A stretch of 52,577 nucleotides of DNA, taken from contig PWOA01000109.1 in the NCBI GenBank assembly GCA_003564155.1, positions 1 through 52,577 on the forward strand. The letters run 5' to 3'. This document shows, one piece after another, positions 17,006 through 25,697 of the stretch. This DNA comes from Candidatus Cloacimonadota bacterium. GTDB lineage: Bacteria > Cloacimonadota > Cloacimonadia > Cloacimonadales > PWNZ01. The notes under the pieces were generated by a model, which searched no databases, was not told where the DNA came from, and saw only the letters and a list, made by a program, of their open reading frames with translations. Position 1 is the first letter of the stretch. Every line of letters begins with the position of its first letter. The translations under genes and the position numbers were made by a program.

Positions 17006-18859
17006 TTAAAACTCAGGTTCAAATAATTTTTTTTGAGCTAATTGCTCCCTGACTTCAGAAGAAATACCGGGTAGTTTATTAATAGCATTAACAGGACAAA
17101 CTTCCATACATGTACCGCATTTAATACATTCCGGTTGTTCGATAAAATATTTATCTTCCCTATTGCCGGTAATACAGTTAACAGGACATTTGCGAGCACA
17201 TAGAGAGCAACCGATACATTTATCTTTATCAATGAGAAAATGAAATAATGAGAGGCATACTTTTGCCGGACAACTTTGTTCAGTTATGTGGATTTCATAT
17301 TCTTTTTTGAAATATCTTAATGTGCTCAGAACCGGATTAGGGGCGGTTTGACCCAATCCACATAGAGACATTTTACATATCATTTTCCCTAATTTTTCTA
17401 ACTCAATAATGTCCTCAACTTTACCTTCGCCAGTCGTGATTTTTTCTAAGATTAGATGCATTTGTTTTAATCCTACCCGGCAAGGAACACATTTACCACA
17501 GGATTCTTCGACGGAAAACTCTAAGAAAAATTTCGCAATATTAACCATACACTTAGAGTCATCGATAACAATAACACCACCGGAACCCATCATTGAACCT
17601 TTTTCTCTAAGTGATTCATAGTCAATAGGAACATCCAAATGGTCGGAAGTTAAACAACCTCCTGAAGGACCACCAAGTTGGACTGCTTTGAGTTTTTTAC
17701 CTTGAATTAATCCACCTCCGACATCATTGATAAGCTCCTTGAGTTTGATACCCATAGGAACTTCGACTAAACCGGTATTAAGTACATCTCCCGTAAGTGC
17801 AAAAACTTTAGTGCCTTTACTGTTTTCAGTTCCGAATCCTGCAAACCAATTAGCTCCTTTTCTAATAATCGTAGGAAGATTGGCTAGTGTTTCAACATTG
17901 TTTACCACTGTTGGCATGCCCCATAATCCATAATCAGACGGATAAGGAGGTTTTGGGTTTGGTTCACCCCTTTTGCCTTCTATCGAAGCTATAAGTGCAG
18001 TTTCTTCACCACAAACGAAAGCTCCAGCTCCACTACGAACTTCAAAATCAAAAGAAAAATCCGAACTAAAAATATTATTACCGATTAAAGAGTATTTCTT
18101 TGCTTGTTCTATAGCATTTATAATTCTTTTTATGGCTAATGGATATTCAGCCCGGATATAAAAGAATCCCTTTTGTGCTCCAACAGCATATCCAGCTATC
18201 ATCATACCTTCTAAAATACGGTGAGGATCTCCTTCAAGTAGGGATCTGTCCATAAAAGCCCCTGGATCTCCTTCGTCTCCATTACAGATTATATATTTCG
18301 GTGACCGACTATTTTTTCTGGTTAGTTCCCATTTTAAATAGGTTGGGAAACCTCCGCCACCCCTACCTCTTAAACCTGATTCTTTTATTATCTCAATTGT
18401 CTGTTCTGGAGTTGATTCAGTCAATAGTTGTCCGATAGCTTCGTATCCACCGGTAGCGATGTATTCATCAATACTTTCAGGATCAAGGTAACCACAGTTT
18501 TCTAAGGCGACTTTGATCTGTTTTTTATAAAAAGGTATCTCACTTATATCTTTAGCCGTAAACCCTTCAGCCTCACTTACCATAAGTCTTTTAACCGGTC
18601 TGCCCTTGATAAAATGTTCTTCGACTATTTCCTGAATATCATCGACAGTGACTTTACGGTAAAATATACCTTCAGGGTAAATCATTATAAGAGGACCATA
18701 ATCGCACGGTCCCATACATCCGGTCTCGATGATATTAACTTCGTTTAGGATATCTATTTCGGTTAGAACACTGATTAACTTCTTTTTAATAGATGCTGCT
18801 CCGGCTCCGATACATCCGGATCCGAAACATATAAGAATATCAAATCTTTTGACAACCAT
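17006..18859 (-). CDS. NuoF-like NADH/FMN subunit (HydB/HylB type)
   Basis: The 617-residue flavoprotein carries electrons between NAD and iron-sulphur clusters. Domains: an N-terminal thioredoxin-like [2Fe-2S] domain (GSGCIGAGAA, then GCMGPCDYGP), the FMN/NADH core (GLRGRGGGGFPTYLKW, CNGDEGDPGAFMDR), the NuoF [4Fe-4S] motif (ESCGKCVPCRVG) and a C-terminal dicluster ferredoxin (CIGCSLCARKCP, CIKCGTCMEVCP). The added N- and C-terminal domains are the layout of bifurcating hydrogenases and formate dehydrogenases, not of respiratory complex I. The ATG at 18859 is preferred over 18865, because GAGGAG directly abuts the earlier ATG but lies 6 bases before the later one. It lies 60 bases before the catalytic subunit gene. 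Confidence 0.93.
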   Translation of the reverse strand: MVVKRFDILICFGSGCIGAGAASIKKKLISVLTEIDILNEVNIIETGCMGPCDYGPLIMIYPEGIFYRKVTVDDIQEIVEEHFIKGRPVKRLMVSEAEGFTAKDISEIPFYKKQIKVALENCGYLDPESIDEYIATGGYEAIGQLLTESTPEQTIEIIKESGLRGRGGGGFPTYLKWELTRKNSRSPKYIICNGDEGDPGAFMDRSLLEGDPHRILEGMMIAGYAVGAQKGFFYIRAEYPLAIKRIINAIEQAKKYSLIGNNIFSSDFSFDFEVRSGAGAFVCGEETALIASIEGKRGEPNPKPPYPSDYGLWGMPTVVNNVETLANLPTIIRKGANWFAGFGTENSKGTKVFALTGDVLNTGLVEVPMGIKLKELINDVGGGLIQGKKLKAVQLGGPSGGCLTSDHLDVPIDYESLREKGSMMGSGGVIVIDDSKCMVNIAKFFLEFSVEESCGKCVPCRVGLKQMHLILEKITTGEGKVEDIIELEKLGKMICKMSLCGLGQTAPNPVLSTLRYFKKEYEIHITEQSCPAKVCLSLFHFLIDKDKCIGCSLCARKCPVNCITGNREDKYFIEQPECIKCGTCMEVCPVNAINKLPGISSEVREQLAQKKLFEPEF

Positions 18860-18969
18860 AATCATCTCCTCTATATTATCTTTTTTTATTATCTATAAAT
18901 TTTCATATGCAACTTAATAACACAGCCTAGGTTTTCAATCTCATGAACTAATGTGATCCATTAATTTTG

Positions 18970-19539
18970 TTAATAATTTTTAACATAAATACTCTCAAAA
19001 CCTTCACAAAGGTTTTCCCGAATGTAAGTTACAACATCAGGGTAATCTAAGGGTATATCCCCTAACTCTTTTCTGATTTCAGCAGTTTTAAACAAGAATT
19101 TTTTACTGCCTGATTTTGACAATAAACGGTATTCAATGGTATAATCAATTGTTGGGTGACCGATAATCGATGTTAATATTGTATCGGTGATGTTTCCTAA
19201 CGGCATTCGATCGATATGGTCTAAACGGAACTGAGCTTTAAGGGCTGTTCCTTTATTTGGCTTACTTTTCAATGAAAAACTACCGTCACATTGTTCTGCG
19301 TTTTGTTTGAATAAAGGTATACCCAAGCCAATTTTTTTCTTTCTGGATGTTTTGGTGGTAAAAAAAGGCTGCTGTGCATTATCAATAGTTTCTTCATCCA
19401 TACCCTTACCATTATCTTTTACTTTCATTGTCAATCTATTACACTTTTCATTAATAATAATAGTGACATAAATATTACGGGCTTCTGCTTGTGCAGAGTT
19501 TTCTATGATATCAAGTAAGTGTAGTGAAAGATCCTGCAT
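18970..19539 (-). CDS. Stand-alone GHKL (HATPase) protein in the formate dehydrogenase operon
   Basis: A 189-residue soluble protein with the ATP-binding motifs of histidine kinases: an N box (ENSAQAEA), G1 (DNGKGMD), and a G2-like segment (IGLGIPLFKQ), followed by CDGSFSLKSKPNKGT. There is no dimerisation/histidine domain, sensor domain or receiver. The last 75 residues form an extra domain I do not recognise. It lies 14 bases after the NuoE-like gene and 110 bases before the NuoF-like gene. Similar genes accompany bifurcating hydrogenase operons of Firmicutes and Thermotogae; a role in regulation is likely but not shown. Confidence 0.8.
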   Translation of the reverse strand: MQDLSLHLLDIIENSAQAEARNIYVTIIINEKCNRLTMKVKDNGKGMDEETIDNAQQPFFTTKTSRKKKIGLGIPLFKQNAEQCDGSFSLKSKPNKGTALKAQFRLDHIDRMPLGNITDTILTSIIGHPTIDYTIEYRLLSKSGSKKFLFKTAEIRKELGDIPLDYPDVVTYIRENLCEGFESIYVKNY

Positions 19540-19553
19540 TATAAATTATATAT

Positions 19554-20036
19554 TTATACACGTCGACGATACTGGTCAATTATGTCTTGTAATTGCTTTC
19601 TTGACTCTATACGACCGTAACTTTCTTCATCAACGACTAATACTGGTGCTAATGAGCAAGCTCCGACGCATCTGACTGCCGTCAATGTAAATAGTTTATC
19701 AGATGTAGTTTCACCTAATTCAATACCAAGCAGTTCTGATAACATTTGGATTATTCTGGGAGCACCTTTAACGTAGCAAGCAGTGCCTGTACATATATTT
19801 ATAACGTATTTACCTCTTGGTTTCATTGTAAAAGCATTGTAAAAAGTTACAACTCCATAAACTTGATTTACTGGTATATTAAGTTCTTCAGCTACAAAAC
19901 TTTGTACCTCCAAGGGCAGGTATCCGAAAATGCGTTGTGCCCTATGAAGAATTTCAATTAAAGGGTTGCGCAGTTTCTTTTGCTCTTTGATAACGTCACT
20001 TAGCTGCTGATAAAGAGTATTATCTCGTCTATTCAC
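19554..20036 (-). CDS. NuoE-like [2Fe-2S] subunit (HydC/HylC type)
   Basis: The 160-residue protein is the thioredoxin-like [2Fe-2S] subunit paired with the NuoF-like flavoprotein. The four ligand cysteines lie in CTGTACYVKGA and CVGACSLAP. The N-terminal helical region with LPLEVQSFVAEELN and YGVVTFYNAF is standard. The start is GTG at 20036, 7 bases after GGAGG. It supports the assignment of the cluster to an NAD-dependent formate dehydrogenase. Confidence 0.93.
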   Translation of the reverse strand: MNRRDNTLYQQLSDVIKEQKKLRNPLIEILHRAQRIFGYLPLEVQSFVAEELNIPVNQVYGVVTFYNAFTMKPRGKYVINICTGTACYVKGAPRIIQMLSELLGIELGETTSDKLFTLTAVRCVGACSLAPVLVVDEESYGRIESRKQLQDIIDQYRRRV

Positions 20037-20175
20037 TATTTAACCTCCGTCGATCTATTTCTTTATTAATTCAAAATTTACTGATAAAGTCAATTTGGAT
20101 GACAAGCTTAATTCAATTTCATGGTCACTTTAAGTTTATTAATTTATCGAATATATCATACTGGATCTACCATAA

Positions 20176-20913
20176 CTATATGACATGTTTTCTATGACCC
20201 ATTTTTTGGCAAGCAAATCTGATTTCTGATAAAGTGGGCTTCTCAATATAAAACCTTGTATATCCAGCACCAATTTGATTTAAATAGTGGGCGTCAGAAT
20301 TACGAATTAACGGTAAACTTTTTAGATATGAGTATTTTGAAAGAAATTCGTCAATATCGCACTGAGCTGTAATACCAAATGCGTCAAAATTAAGATTATC
20401 CGGAATGAAACCTAACTGCCCGATAATACTGAAAGCTTCAGTATCCACATGAGCAGGGAATACAAAAGTGTTGTAATTTCGCAATCGGCTAATGGTTTGA
20501 TCAAGTGTCCACGTTATAGAGTTAATCAGTGCTTTATCTTCGAATCTAACAATATTTTCATCTTTATTAACAACTACTTGATCACCAAAATAATCTGGAT
20601 TGTTTTTTATTGGTAAGAGTACATTATACAACTCTTTATCGAATGTCATTGCTTCATTCTTATCATCGAATAATGCAACCAAGTGAATCTCTTCTGCTGT
20701 TTGAATTTCAACACCATAGATATAGTTTATTTTATACTCCAAAGCTTTTTGCTCGTAAACAATACAATTAGCCATGGAATTATGATCGGTTACAGCGATT
20801 ATGGAAATGCCTGCTCTTTGAGCTTTTTCCATAATATTTTTCGGCGACATTTCCAGTCCGCCACAGGGAGAAAGTACTGAATGAATATGAAGGTCAGCTT
20901 TGTACCAATCCAT
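20176..20913 (-). CDS. PHP-domain metal-dependent phosphoesterase
   Basis: A 245-residue protein with the PHP motifs: DLHIHSVLSPCGG at the start, AVTDHNSMANC, GVEIQT, PAHVDTEAFS and RNSDAHYLNQIG. These histidines and aspartates would hold a bi- or trinuclear metal site. The family includes histidinol-phosphatase and nucleoside 5',3'-bisphosphate phosphatases; the substrate here is unknown. No clear ribosome-binding site precedes the ATG. It is a regular companion of bifurcating hydrogenase-type gene clusters, which suggests a role in signalling or metabolite repair linked to the enzyme. Confidence 0.85.
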   Translation of the reverse strand: MDWYKADLHIHSVLSPCGGLEMSPKNIMEKAQRAGISIIAVTDHNSMANCIVYEQKALEYKINYIYGVEIQTAEEIHLVALFDDKNEAMTFDKELYNVLLPIKNNPDYFGDQVVVNKDENIVRFEDKALINSITWTLDQTISRLRNYNTFVFPAHVDTEAFSIIGQLGFIPDNLNFDAFGITAQCDIDEFLSKYSYLKSLPLIRNSDAHYLNQIGAGYTRFYIEKPTLSEIRFACQKMGHRKHVI

Positions 20914-21037
20914 GTTTATAACACTATTTTATCAATTAGAAAGTAAAAACTATATATTCCAAAGAAGATAAATAAGCAAAAACCAATTGTGCAACCATAA
21001 AAGGGTGTTTAAACTAAAGTTTGCAGTCGATTTCAGA

Positions 21038-21385
21038 TTATTTACTATGTAACATTGTATACAGCCTTCCGGCAATCTCAAAGCTTGATAATTTACTGGC
21101 AAGTAAACAGATGTTTTCTTCATTTGCTTTATCAATGACATCGCTGTTTGGTATAACGCCATTAGCAAATATTATGCAAGGGATATTTGCTATGGAAGCT
21201 ACTGCCACAGAGTTAAGATGTTTCATGATAGTAATCCATGCTTGATTGTCTTTAGCATTTGCCATTACATCACTTAATAGATCGGAAACATATCCGTCAT
21301 TGATTGTTAGATTGTTAAAATTTCCTTTAACAGTCAAAATATCACCTTCGATTTTTGGGATCAGATCAATTAGTTTGATAGTCAT
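21038..21385 (-). CDS. Stand-alone DRTGG-domain protein (second copy)
   Basis: A 115-residue protein of the DRTGG fold, the same domain found in some phosphotransacetylases and next to CBS domains. The ATG at 21385 follows AGAGG by 5 bases; a longer frame to 21457 lacks a signal. Its core (VSDLLSDVMANAKDNQAWIT, then IPCIIFANGV and ICLLASKLSSFEIAGRLY) lines up with the DRTGG protein at 23269-23616, so the two are paralogues. Ligand and function are unknown; nucleotide sensing is a possible role. It sits between the hydrogenase-like and PHP genes. Confidence 0.78.
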   Translation of the reverse strand: MTIKLIDLIPKIEGDILTVKGNFNNLTINDGYVSDLLSDVMANAKDNQAWITIMKHLNSVAVASIANIPCIIFANGVIPNSDVIDKANEENICLLASKLSSFEIAGRLYTMLHSK

Positions 21386-21487
21386 AATTACCTCTGTGAT
21401 TTTGGTTATTAAAATGTTTACTGTTAGTATAATACGATTTAATTGTTGTAAAAACACTATTATTGTATAACTAGTGGCCAGTCATAA

Positions 21488-22768
21488 TCAAGATTTCAGT
21501 TTTCTGGTTCTAATTATACAGTCTTCCAAGGTTGCATTTCCTTTAGCGATATCTTCTGCTAAAGCTTTGCAAGTAGGAGATCCACATACTCCGCAATCCA
21601 GTCCGGGTAACTTGTTTAACGTTTCTTTTACCTTTTTCATGAGACCGATAGCTTTTTTTATGTCTTTATCTAACTCCATTATTGATCGAGGTTCAAGAGG
21701 TATAACATCAAAATACCCTTCGCGATATAATTTAAAGAAATAATTATTGTCGATATCTAGTTTTTTACTTGATCTAACCATGTTCAAAATTCTATTTTCT
21801 GCAACAAAAGGGTTTTCCACATTCAAACTACCGCCTACACATCCTTGAGAACAACTTCTGAGTTCTATGTAGTCGTACTGATCTAAACGGTGACTTTCGA
21901 TATTCGACAATATATCGATTACGTTATGTATCCCGCTAATAGCCAAAGTTCTTATGTCATCAGCGGCAATTTCTTGGGCTTCCTGTCCCGCTACAGCCCA
22001 ACTTAAACCGTTAGCATAACTATTGATCTTACGGTTATCTTTATCTAAGTCTTTTTGAATATCCATAACTTTACAATAAATGTCGGAAATAGCAATCGCT
22101 CCGTCATGAAGGTGTTTATATGTACCTTCAGGTTGATGAACAGCTGTTACTTGAGATGCGCTCGGAACAATCAAAAAAATTCCGATTTCTTCAGGTTTTA
22201 ATTTTTCCTCTATAGTTATATTATCTCGATAATACTTTGCTAACATACTAATAGGAGACTCTATATGAAGCAGATTTGATAACAGGGAAGGAAATCTTAC
22301 TTGTACTAACCTTACTATAGCAGGGCAGTTACTAGATAAGATAGGACGTATTTTAGGATGTGTTCTAATATAATCACGTATAATATCAGCAGTTATATCT
22401 GTAATCATAGCCTGCTCAGCGATATCATCAAATCCAAGATGGAATAAGGCTTTTAAAGCTTTTTCCAGTCCAATATCTTCGGCAAATTGTCCTGCATACG
22501 AAGCAGATATAATTGCTAATTTATATTTGTATTTTTTTAATTCATCAAGCGAATCGGATATAATCCTTATAGCGTTAACAGGACATGTATTAATGCACTC
22601 ACCGCAATCTATACAGCGAGTTGAATCAATTTTTGCTTTGCCCTCTCTAACTCTGATGGCTTCTGTTGGACAGATTCTAACACATTTGGTACAACCGACG
22701 CATTTATCTGTTTCTAAATATACAGAATGATAATATTCTTTCTTTTTATTGCTCATTTGTGTTACCAT
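21488..22768 (-). CDS. [FeFe]-hydrogenase-like iron-sulphur protein with incomplete H-cluster site
   Basis: The 426-residue protein begins with a dicluster ferredoxin domain (C23-C33 and C52-C62), continues with the large-subunit domain of iron-only hydrogenases, and ends with a CGVCGSPTCKA...C cluster motif. Compared with active enzymes, loop 1 (TSCCPGW) is SSNCPAI, keeping one of two cysteines; loop 2 (MPCxxK) is VPSASQV and has lost the cysteine; loop 3 is SCSQGCVGGS and keeps both. It can hold clusters but probably not a working H-cluster, so a sensor or electron-transfer role is more likely than hydrogen turnover. It overlaps the upstream ATPase gene by 23 bases (11 if the ATG at 22756 is used). 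Confidence 0.85.
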   Translation of the reverse strand: MVTQMSNKKKEYYHSVYLETDKCVGCTKCVRICPTEAIRVREGKAKIDSTRCIDCGECINTCPVNAIRIISDSLDELKKYKYKLAIISASYAGQFAEDIGLEKALKALFHLGFDDIAEQAMITDITADIIRDYIRTHPKIRPILSSNCPAIVRLVQVRFPSLLSNLLHIESPISMLAKYYRDNITIEEKLKPEEIGIFLIVPSASQVTAVHQPEGTYKHLHDGAIAISDIYCKVMDIQKDLDKDNRKINSYANGLSWAVAGQEAQEIAADDIRTLAISGIHNVIDILSNIESHRLDQYDYIELRSCSQGCVGGSLNVENPFVAENRILNMVRSSKKLDIDNNYFFKLYREGYFDVIPLEPRSIMELDKDIKKAIGLMKKVKETLNKLPGLDCGVCGSPTCKALAEDIAKGNATLEDCIIRTRKLKS

Positions 22769-23297
22769 TGATTAGCTTGTCGAATAACACGAAAAAATTT
22801 AATCTTGTTTTATATCCCAAGCGGGAGCTTATATGCATTGCATCGCAATTTTTTTTTATATTTGGTAGTCCCAAGCCGGCTCCAAAGCCCATTTCTCGGG
22901 CAAGTTCATCAGCTGTTGAAAATCCAGGTAACATTGCTTTCTCAACATCTTCGATTCCGGGACCTTCATCTTCCAATATTACTAACACTCTGTCGTCATA
23001 GATATTAGCATGCATTTTACCGCCTTTTGAATGAGCTACAACATTAATTTCAGCTTCGTAACAGGCTATTGCAATCTTTCTGAGAACACTTGGATCAACG
23101 CCTAATTGTTTAAGAGTTAGTTTTATATCAGACGAAGCTTTGCCTGCTTTAGCATAATTACGGGATTCAATTTCATAATCCAGTACCAATTCGGGTTCGG
23201 GTGGGTTTAGAATGAACTCTCTTCCATCTTTTACTTCATCAGGTACTGCCCAGTGTTCATGTAAGCTATTAGATACGGCAGCTTCGCAAACCTTCAT
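22746..23297 (-). CDS. Anti-sigma-factor-like GHKL ATPase
   Basis: A roughly 183-residue protein whose core (KASSDIKLTLKQLG, ACYEAEINVVAHS, EDEGPGIEDVEKAM, GFGAGLGLPNIKKNCD) is that of RsbW/SpoIIAB-type serine kinases and related ATP-binding proteins. The N-terminal 50 residues are extra. The start is uncertain: ATG 23297 and GTG 23312 both lack a clear ribosome-binding site and both lie inside the end of the previous gene, so coupled translation is likely. It differs in family from the second ATPase at 18970-19539. Its partner is unknown. Confidence 0.8.
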   Translation of the reverse strand: MKVCEAAVSNSLHEHWAVPDEVKDGREFILNPPEPELVLDYEIESRNYAKAGKASSDIKLTLKQLGVDPSVLRKIAIACYEAEINVVAHSKGGKMHANIYDDRVLVILEDEGPGIEDVEKAMLPGFSTADELAREMGFGAGLGLPNIKKNCDAMHISSRLGYKTRLNFFVLFDKLINGNTNEQ

Positions 23298-23616
23298 TAT
23301 ACAAAATTCCACTTGATTTAAATAAAGTAAAAGCTGTTGATATCATTGGAAGATCTGATTCTTTTGCCATTTCGACCAATTCGGGTGTCGGTTTTTTCCC
23401 TCGCACAAAAACAATCCCTTGAAGTTCAATCATATCTGCCAATCGGACTACTTGGGGGTTGGTAAGCCCGGTTAGTAAAAGAGTGGGTTCCTTAGTACAC
23501 ATCAGAATATCACTTATCAAATCCGATCCGAAAGCACAAGTGATATCTTTTTCCAAATATTTCTCAGGGCAGAATACTTCAGCTTCTAAAAGTTCAACGA
23601 TTTTCTTCAATTTCAT
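23269..23616 (-). CDS. Stand-alone DRTGG-domain protein (first gene of the formate dehydrogenase cluster)
   Basis: A 115-residue protein starting MKLKKIVELLEAEVF, with SDLISDILMCTKEPTLLLTG and GIVFVRGKKPTPELVEMAKE, the DRTGG pattern. GGGA lies a few bases before the ATG. It is the most upstream gene of the cluster and overlaps the following ATPase gene. It is a paralogue of 21038-21385. The DRTGG domain has no proven ligand; here it may sense a nucleotide or acyl phosphate. Confidence 0.8.
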   Translation of the reverse strand: MKLKKIVELLEAEVFCPEKYLEKDITCAFGSDLISDILMCTKEPTLLLTGLTNPQVVRLADMIELQGIVFVRGKKPTPELVEMAKESDLPMISTAFTLFKSSGILYNEGLRSCRI

Positions 23617-23727
23617 ATTATTCCCTTTTTTTAATTATTAATTATGGAGCAAAAGTCTTAGTTATAGGTAAATCGTCAAGAAAATATGAGAAAACCACAT
23701 ATGTAATATTTCTTCGATTCTCAGTAT

Positions 23728-24429
23728 TTAGTTACTCTCTTTGCTATCGTATATGAATGATTTTATGTATTCTATTATTTGATAAAAATCATAAGCGAAA
23801 TAATCAGATATATTTTTGATAGTTTCTATGTCTTGTTTCGAGAAACTGTCATATACAGCAATAGTATGCATACCTGCTCGTTTAGCTGCCTTAACACCGA
23901 CTAAACTATCTTCACACACAAAACAATTTGCAGGTTTAATTTCTAAATTCGATGCAACATTATTAAAAATGTCCGGATAAGGTTTTCCTTTAATGTCACG
24001 ACAGCCGGTTATAATAGTTTCAAAATAATCTTCGATGTTATTATATTTCAATGCCAAAGATGCTAATTCTAATGAGTTACTAGTTCCTATGCCAAGTTTG
24101 ATTCCTTGGTGTTTGAGCATATCAAGAAAACGTTTGACTCCGGGTTTAAGCTTGATTTCTGTTTTGTAATGATGTGCAACCAGAATAGTCCATTCTTTTA
24201 AAATATCAGTAATACTATCACTGAGATCAAAGCGTTGTTTAAAATAACTGGCAACTTCCAAAAAGCTGTTGCCTTCTTTAATATCTAAAAAAAGGTTTTC
24301 GGGTACATTTATGTTCCTTTTTGCAAGATATTCTTTATCGACATTGCTCCAATGGCTCATTGAATCAACAAGAGTTCCGTCTAAATCGAATATTGCAGCC
24401 TCTATTATATTATCGTTAATTATTAGCAT
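23728..24429 (-). CDS. HAD-superfamily phosphatase/phosphomutase
   Basis: A 233-residue protein with the four HAD motifs: DLDGTLVDS near the start (the two aspartates are nucleophile and acid/base), GTSNS, a lysine in GKPYPD, and CEDSLVGVKAAKRAGM. The helical cap between the first two motifs places it in subfamily I, close to beta-phosphoglucomutase and phosphoglycolate phosphatase types. The substrate cannot be told from sequence. It is divergent from the phosphate butyryltransferase genes. Confidence 0.85.
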   Translation of the reverse strand: MLIINDNIIEAAIFDLDGTLVDSMSHWSNVDKEYLAKRNINVPENLFLDIKEGNSFLEVASYFKQRFDLSDSITDILKEWTILVAHHYKTEIKLKPGVKRFLDMLKHQGIKLGIGTSNSLELASLALKYNNIEDYFETIITGCRDIKGKPYPDIFNNVASNLEIKPANCFVCEDSLVGVKAAKRAGMHTIAVYDSFSKQDIETIKNISDYFAYDFYQIIEYIKSFIYDSKESN

Positions 24430-24671
24430 ATTACATGAACTGTCTCTTATTAACTGTTATTTTGTCAAATAAAATCCGGGTTATTTTCTATTATATTGAT
24501 GTATAATCTCAATGATATCGATGAGTTGCTATTCTTCTTAAAAGTTAATTATGTATGCTTTGAGCAAGAAAATACGCGTGGTTTTCTTAAGAAAGAATTC
24601 AGATAAAAAGCTTGACTGTTGTCTAAGGGATAAGTAATTGGTAAAAAACTTTAATCCACGGAGGAATAACT

Positions 24672-25574
24672 GTGAATATTAAAAAATTAGATCAGATCTT
24701 TGAGATTCTGAAATCAAGACCCAAAAGAAGATTAGTAGTAGCTTATGGGCAAGATCCCAATACTCTTGGAGCGATCTCTCTAGCTGTAGAAAAAGGGTTA
24801 ATAGATGCTACCATAGTCGGGAATGAAAAGGTTATTGTCGACGTATGCCGTGATAGAGGGATAAATACCTCAAATTTCCACATCGTTAATGAGAAAGATG
24901 AAATGAGATGAGGAACTTTAGCGGTTGATTTTGTAAATCAAGGTAAAGCCCATTTTATTATGAAAGGTTTGATTGGAACAGATAAATATATGAGAGCAAT
25001 CCTGGACAAAGAGAAGGGATTACTCCCTCCGGGTGGCGTTTTGACTCATATAACCGTTTTCGAAACTGATCAATATCATAAGCTACTAGTCGCTGGAGAT
25101 GTTGCAGTTATCCCCAAACCCGATTTAAAACAAAAAATTATTATAGCTAAATATTTAGTGAAGACTGCTCAGGTACTCGGTGTTGATAATCCCAAATTAG
25201 CCATCATCAGTGCCAACGAAAAGGTAAACCCAAAAATAGAATCATGCGTTGATGCTTCAATTATTTCGAAGATGTTTGATCGCAAACAGTTTAAAAGTGG
25301 TATTGCCGATGGACCTTTGGCTTTAGATGTAGCAATTGATCAAGAAAGTGCCAAAATTAAAAATATCGATAGCCCGGTTGCCGGAGATGCCGATTGTCTC
25401 TTATTTCCTAATATTGAGTGTGGCAACGTATTCTACAAGACTATGACAAAATTTGTTAAAGCAGAGTTAGGTGCGGTAGTAGTTGGAGCAAATGCTCCTG
25501 CGATATTACCATCCAGAGGAGATAATGAGATCAGTAAATTATACTCCATTGCCATAGCATCATTATTATCCTGA
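24672..25574 (+). pseudogene. Phosphate butyryltransferase-like gene with one in-frame TGA (codon 80)
   Basis: Two parts in the same frame, 24672-24911 and 24912-25574, together make a complete 300-codon member of the phosphate acetyl/butyryltransferase family (MKGLIGTDKYMRAILDKEKG, ITVFETDQYHKLL, VAGDADCLLFPNIE), interrupted only by TGA at 24909-24911. It aligns along its whole length with the intact gene at 25698-26603, where the stop position corresponds to alanine. GGAGG lies 7 bases before the GTG start. The rest is undamaged, so the lesion is recent, or a read-through product is made, or it is a sequencing or assembly error. TGA is an ordinary stop elsewhere in this window. No good ribosome-binding site exists for the downstream part. 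Confidence 0.8.
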
Positions 25575-25697
25575 TAAATAATTATTGATTAATGGTTGAT
25601 TGATCTTCTTTAAAGCTGACAGAGGCTATCTTTTAAATGTAGAGTGTAGATATTTTCTCAGGATTTAAACACTGTATTATAAATATCGGAGGAAAAA

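Noticed and set aside
20950-21168. A 72-residue minus-strand frame overlapping the DRTGG gene
   Set aside because: It shares most of its length with the DRTGG gene in another frame and lacks a ribosome-binding site.
24672-25574. TGA as a reassigned sense codon
   Set aside because: TGA ends other genes in this window (for example the UMF1-type transporter at 46643), so the code appears standard.
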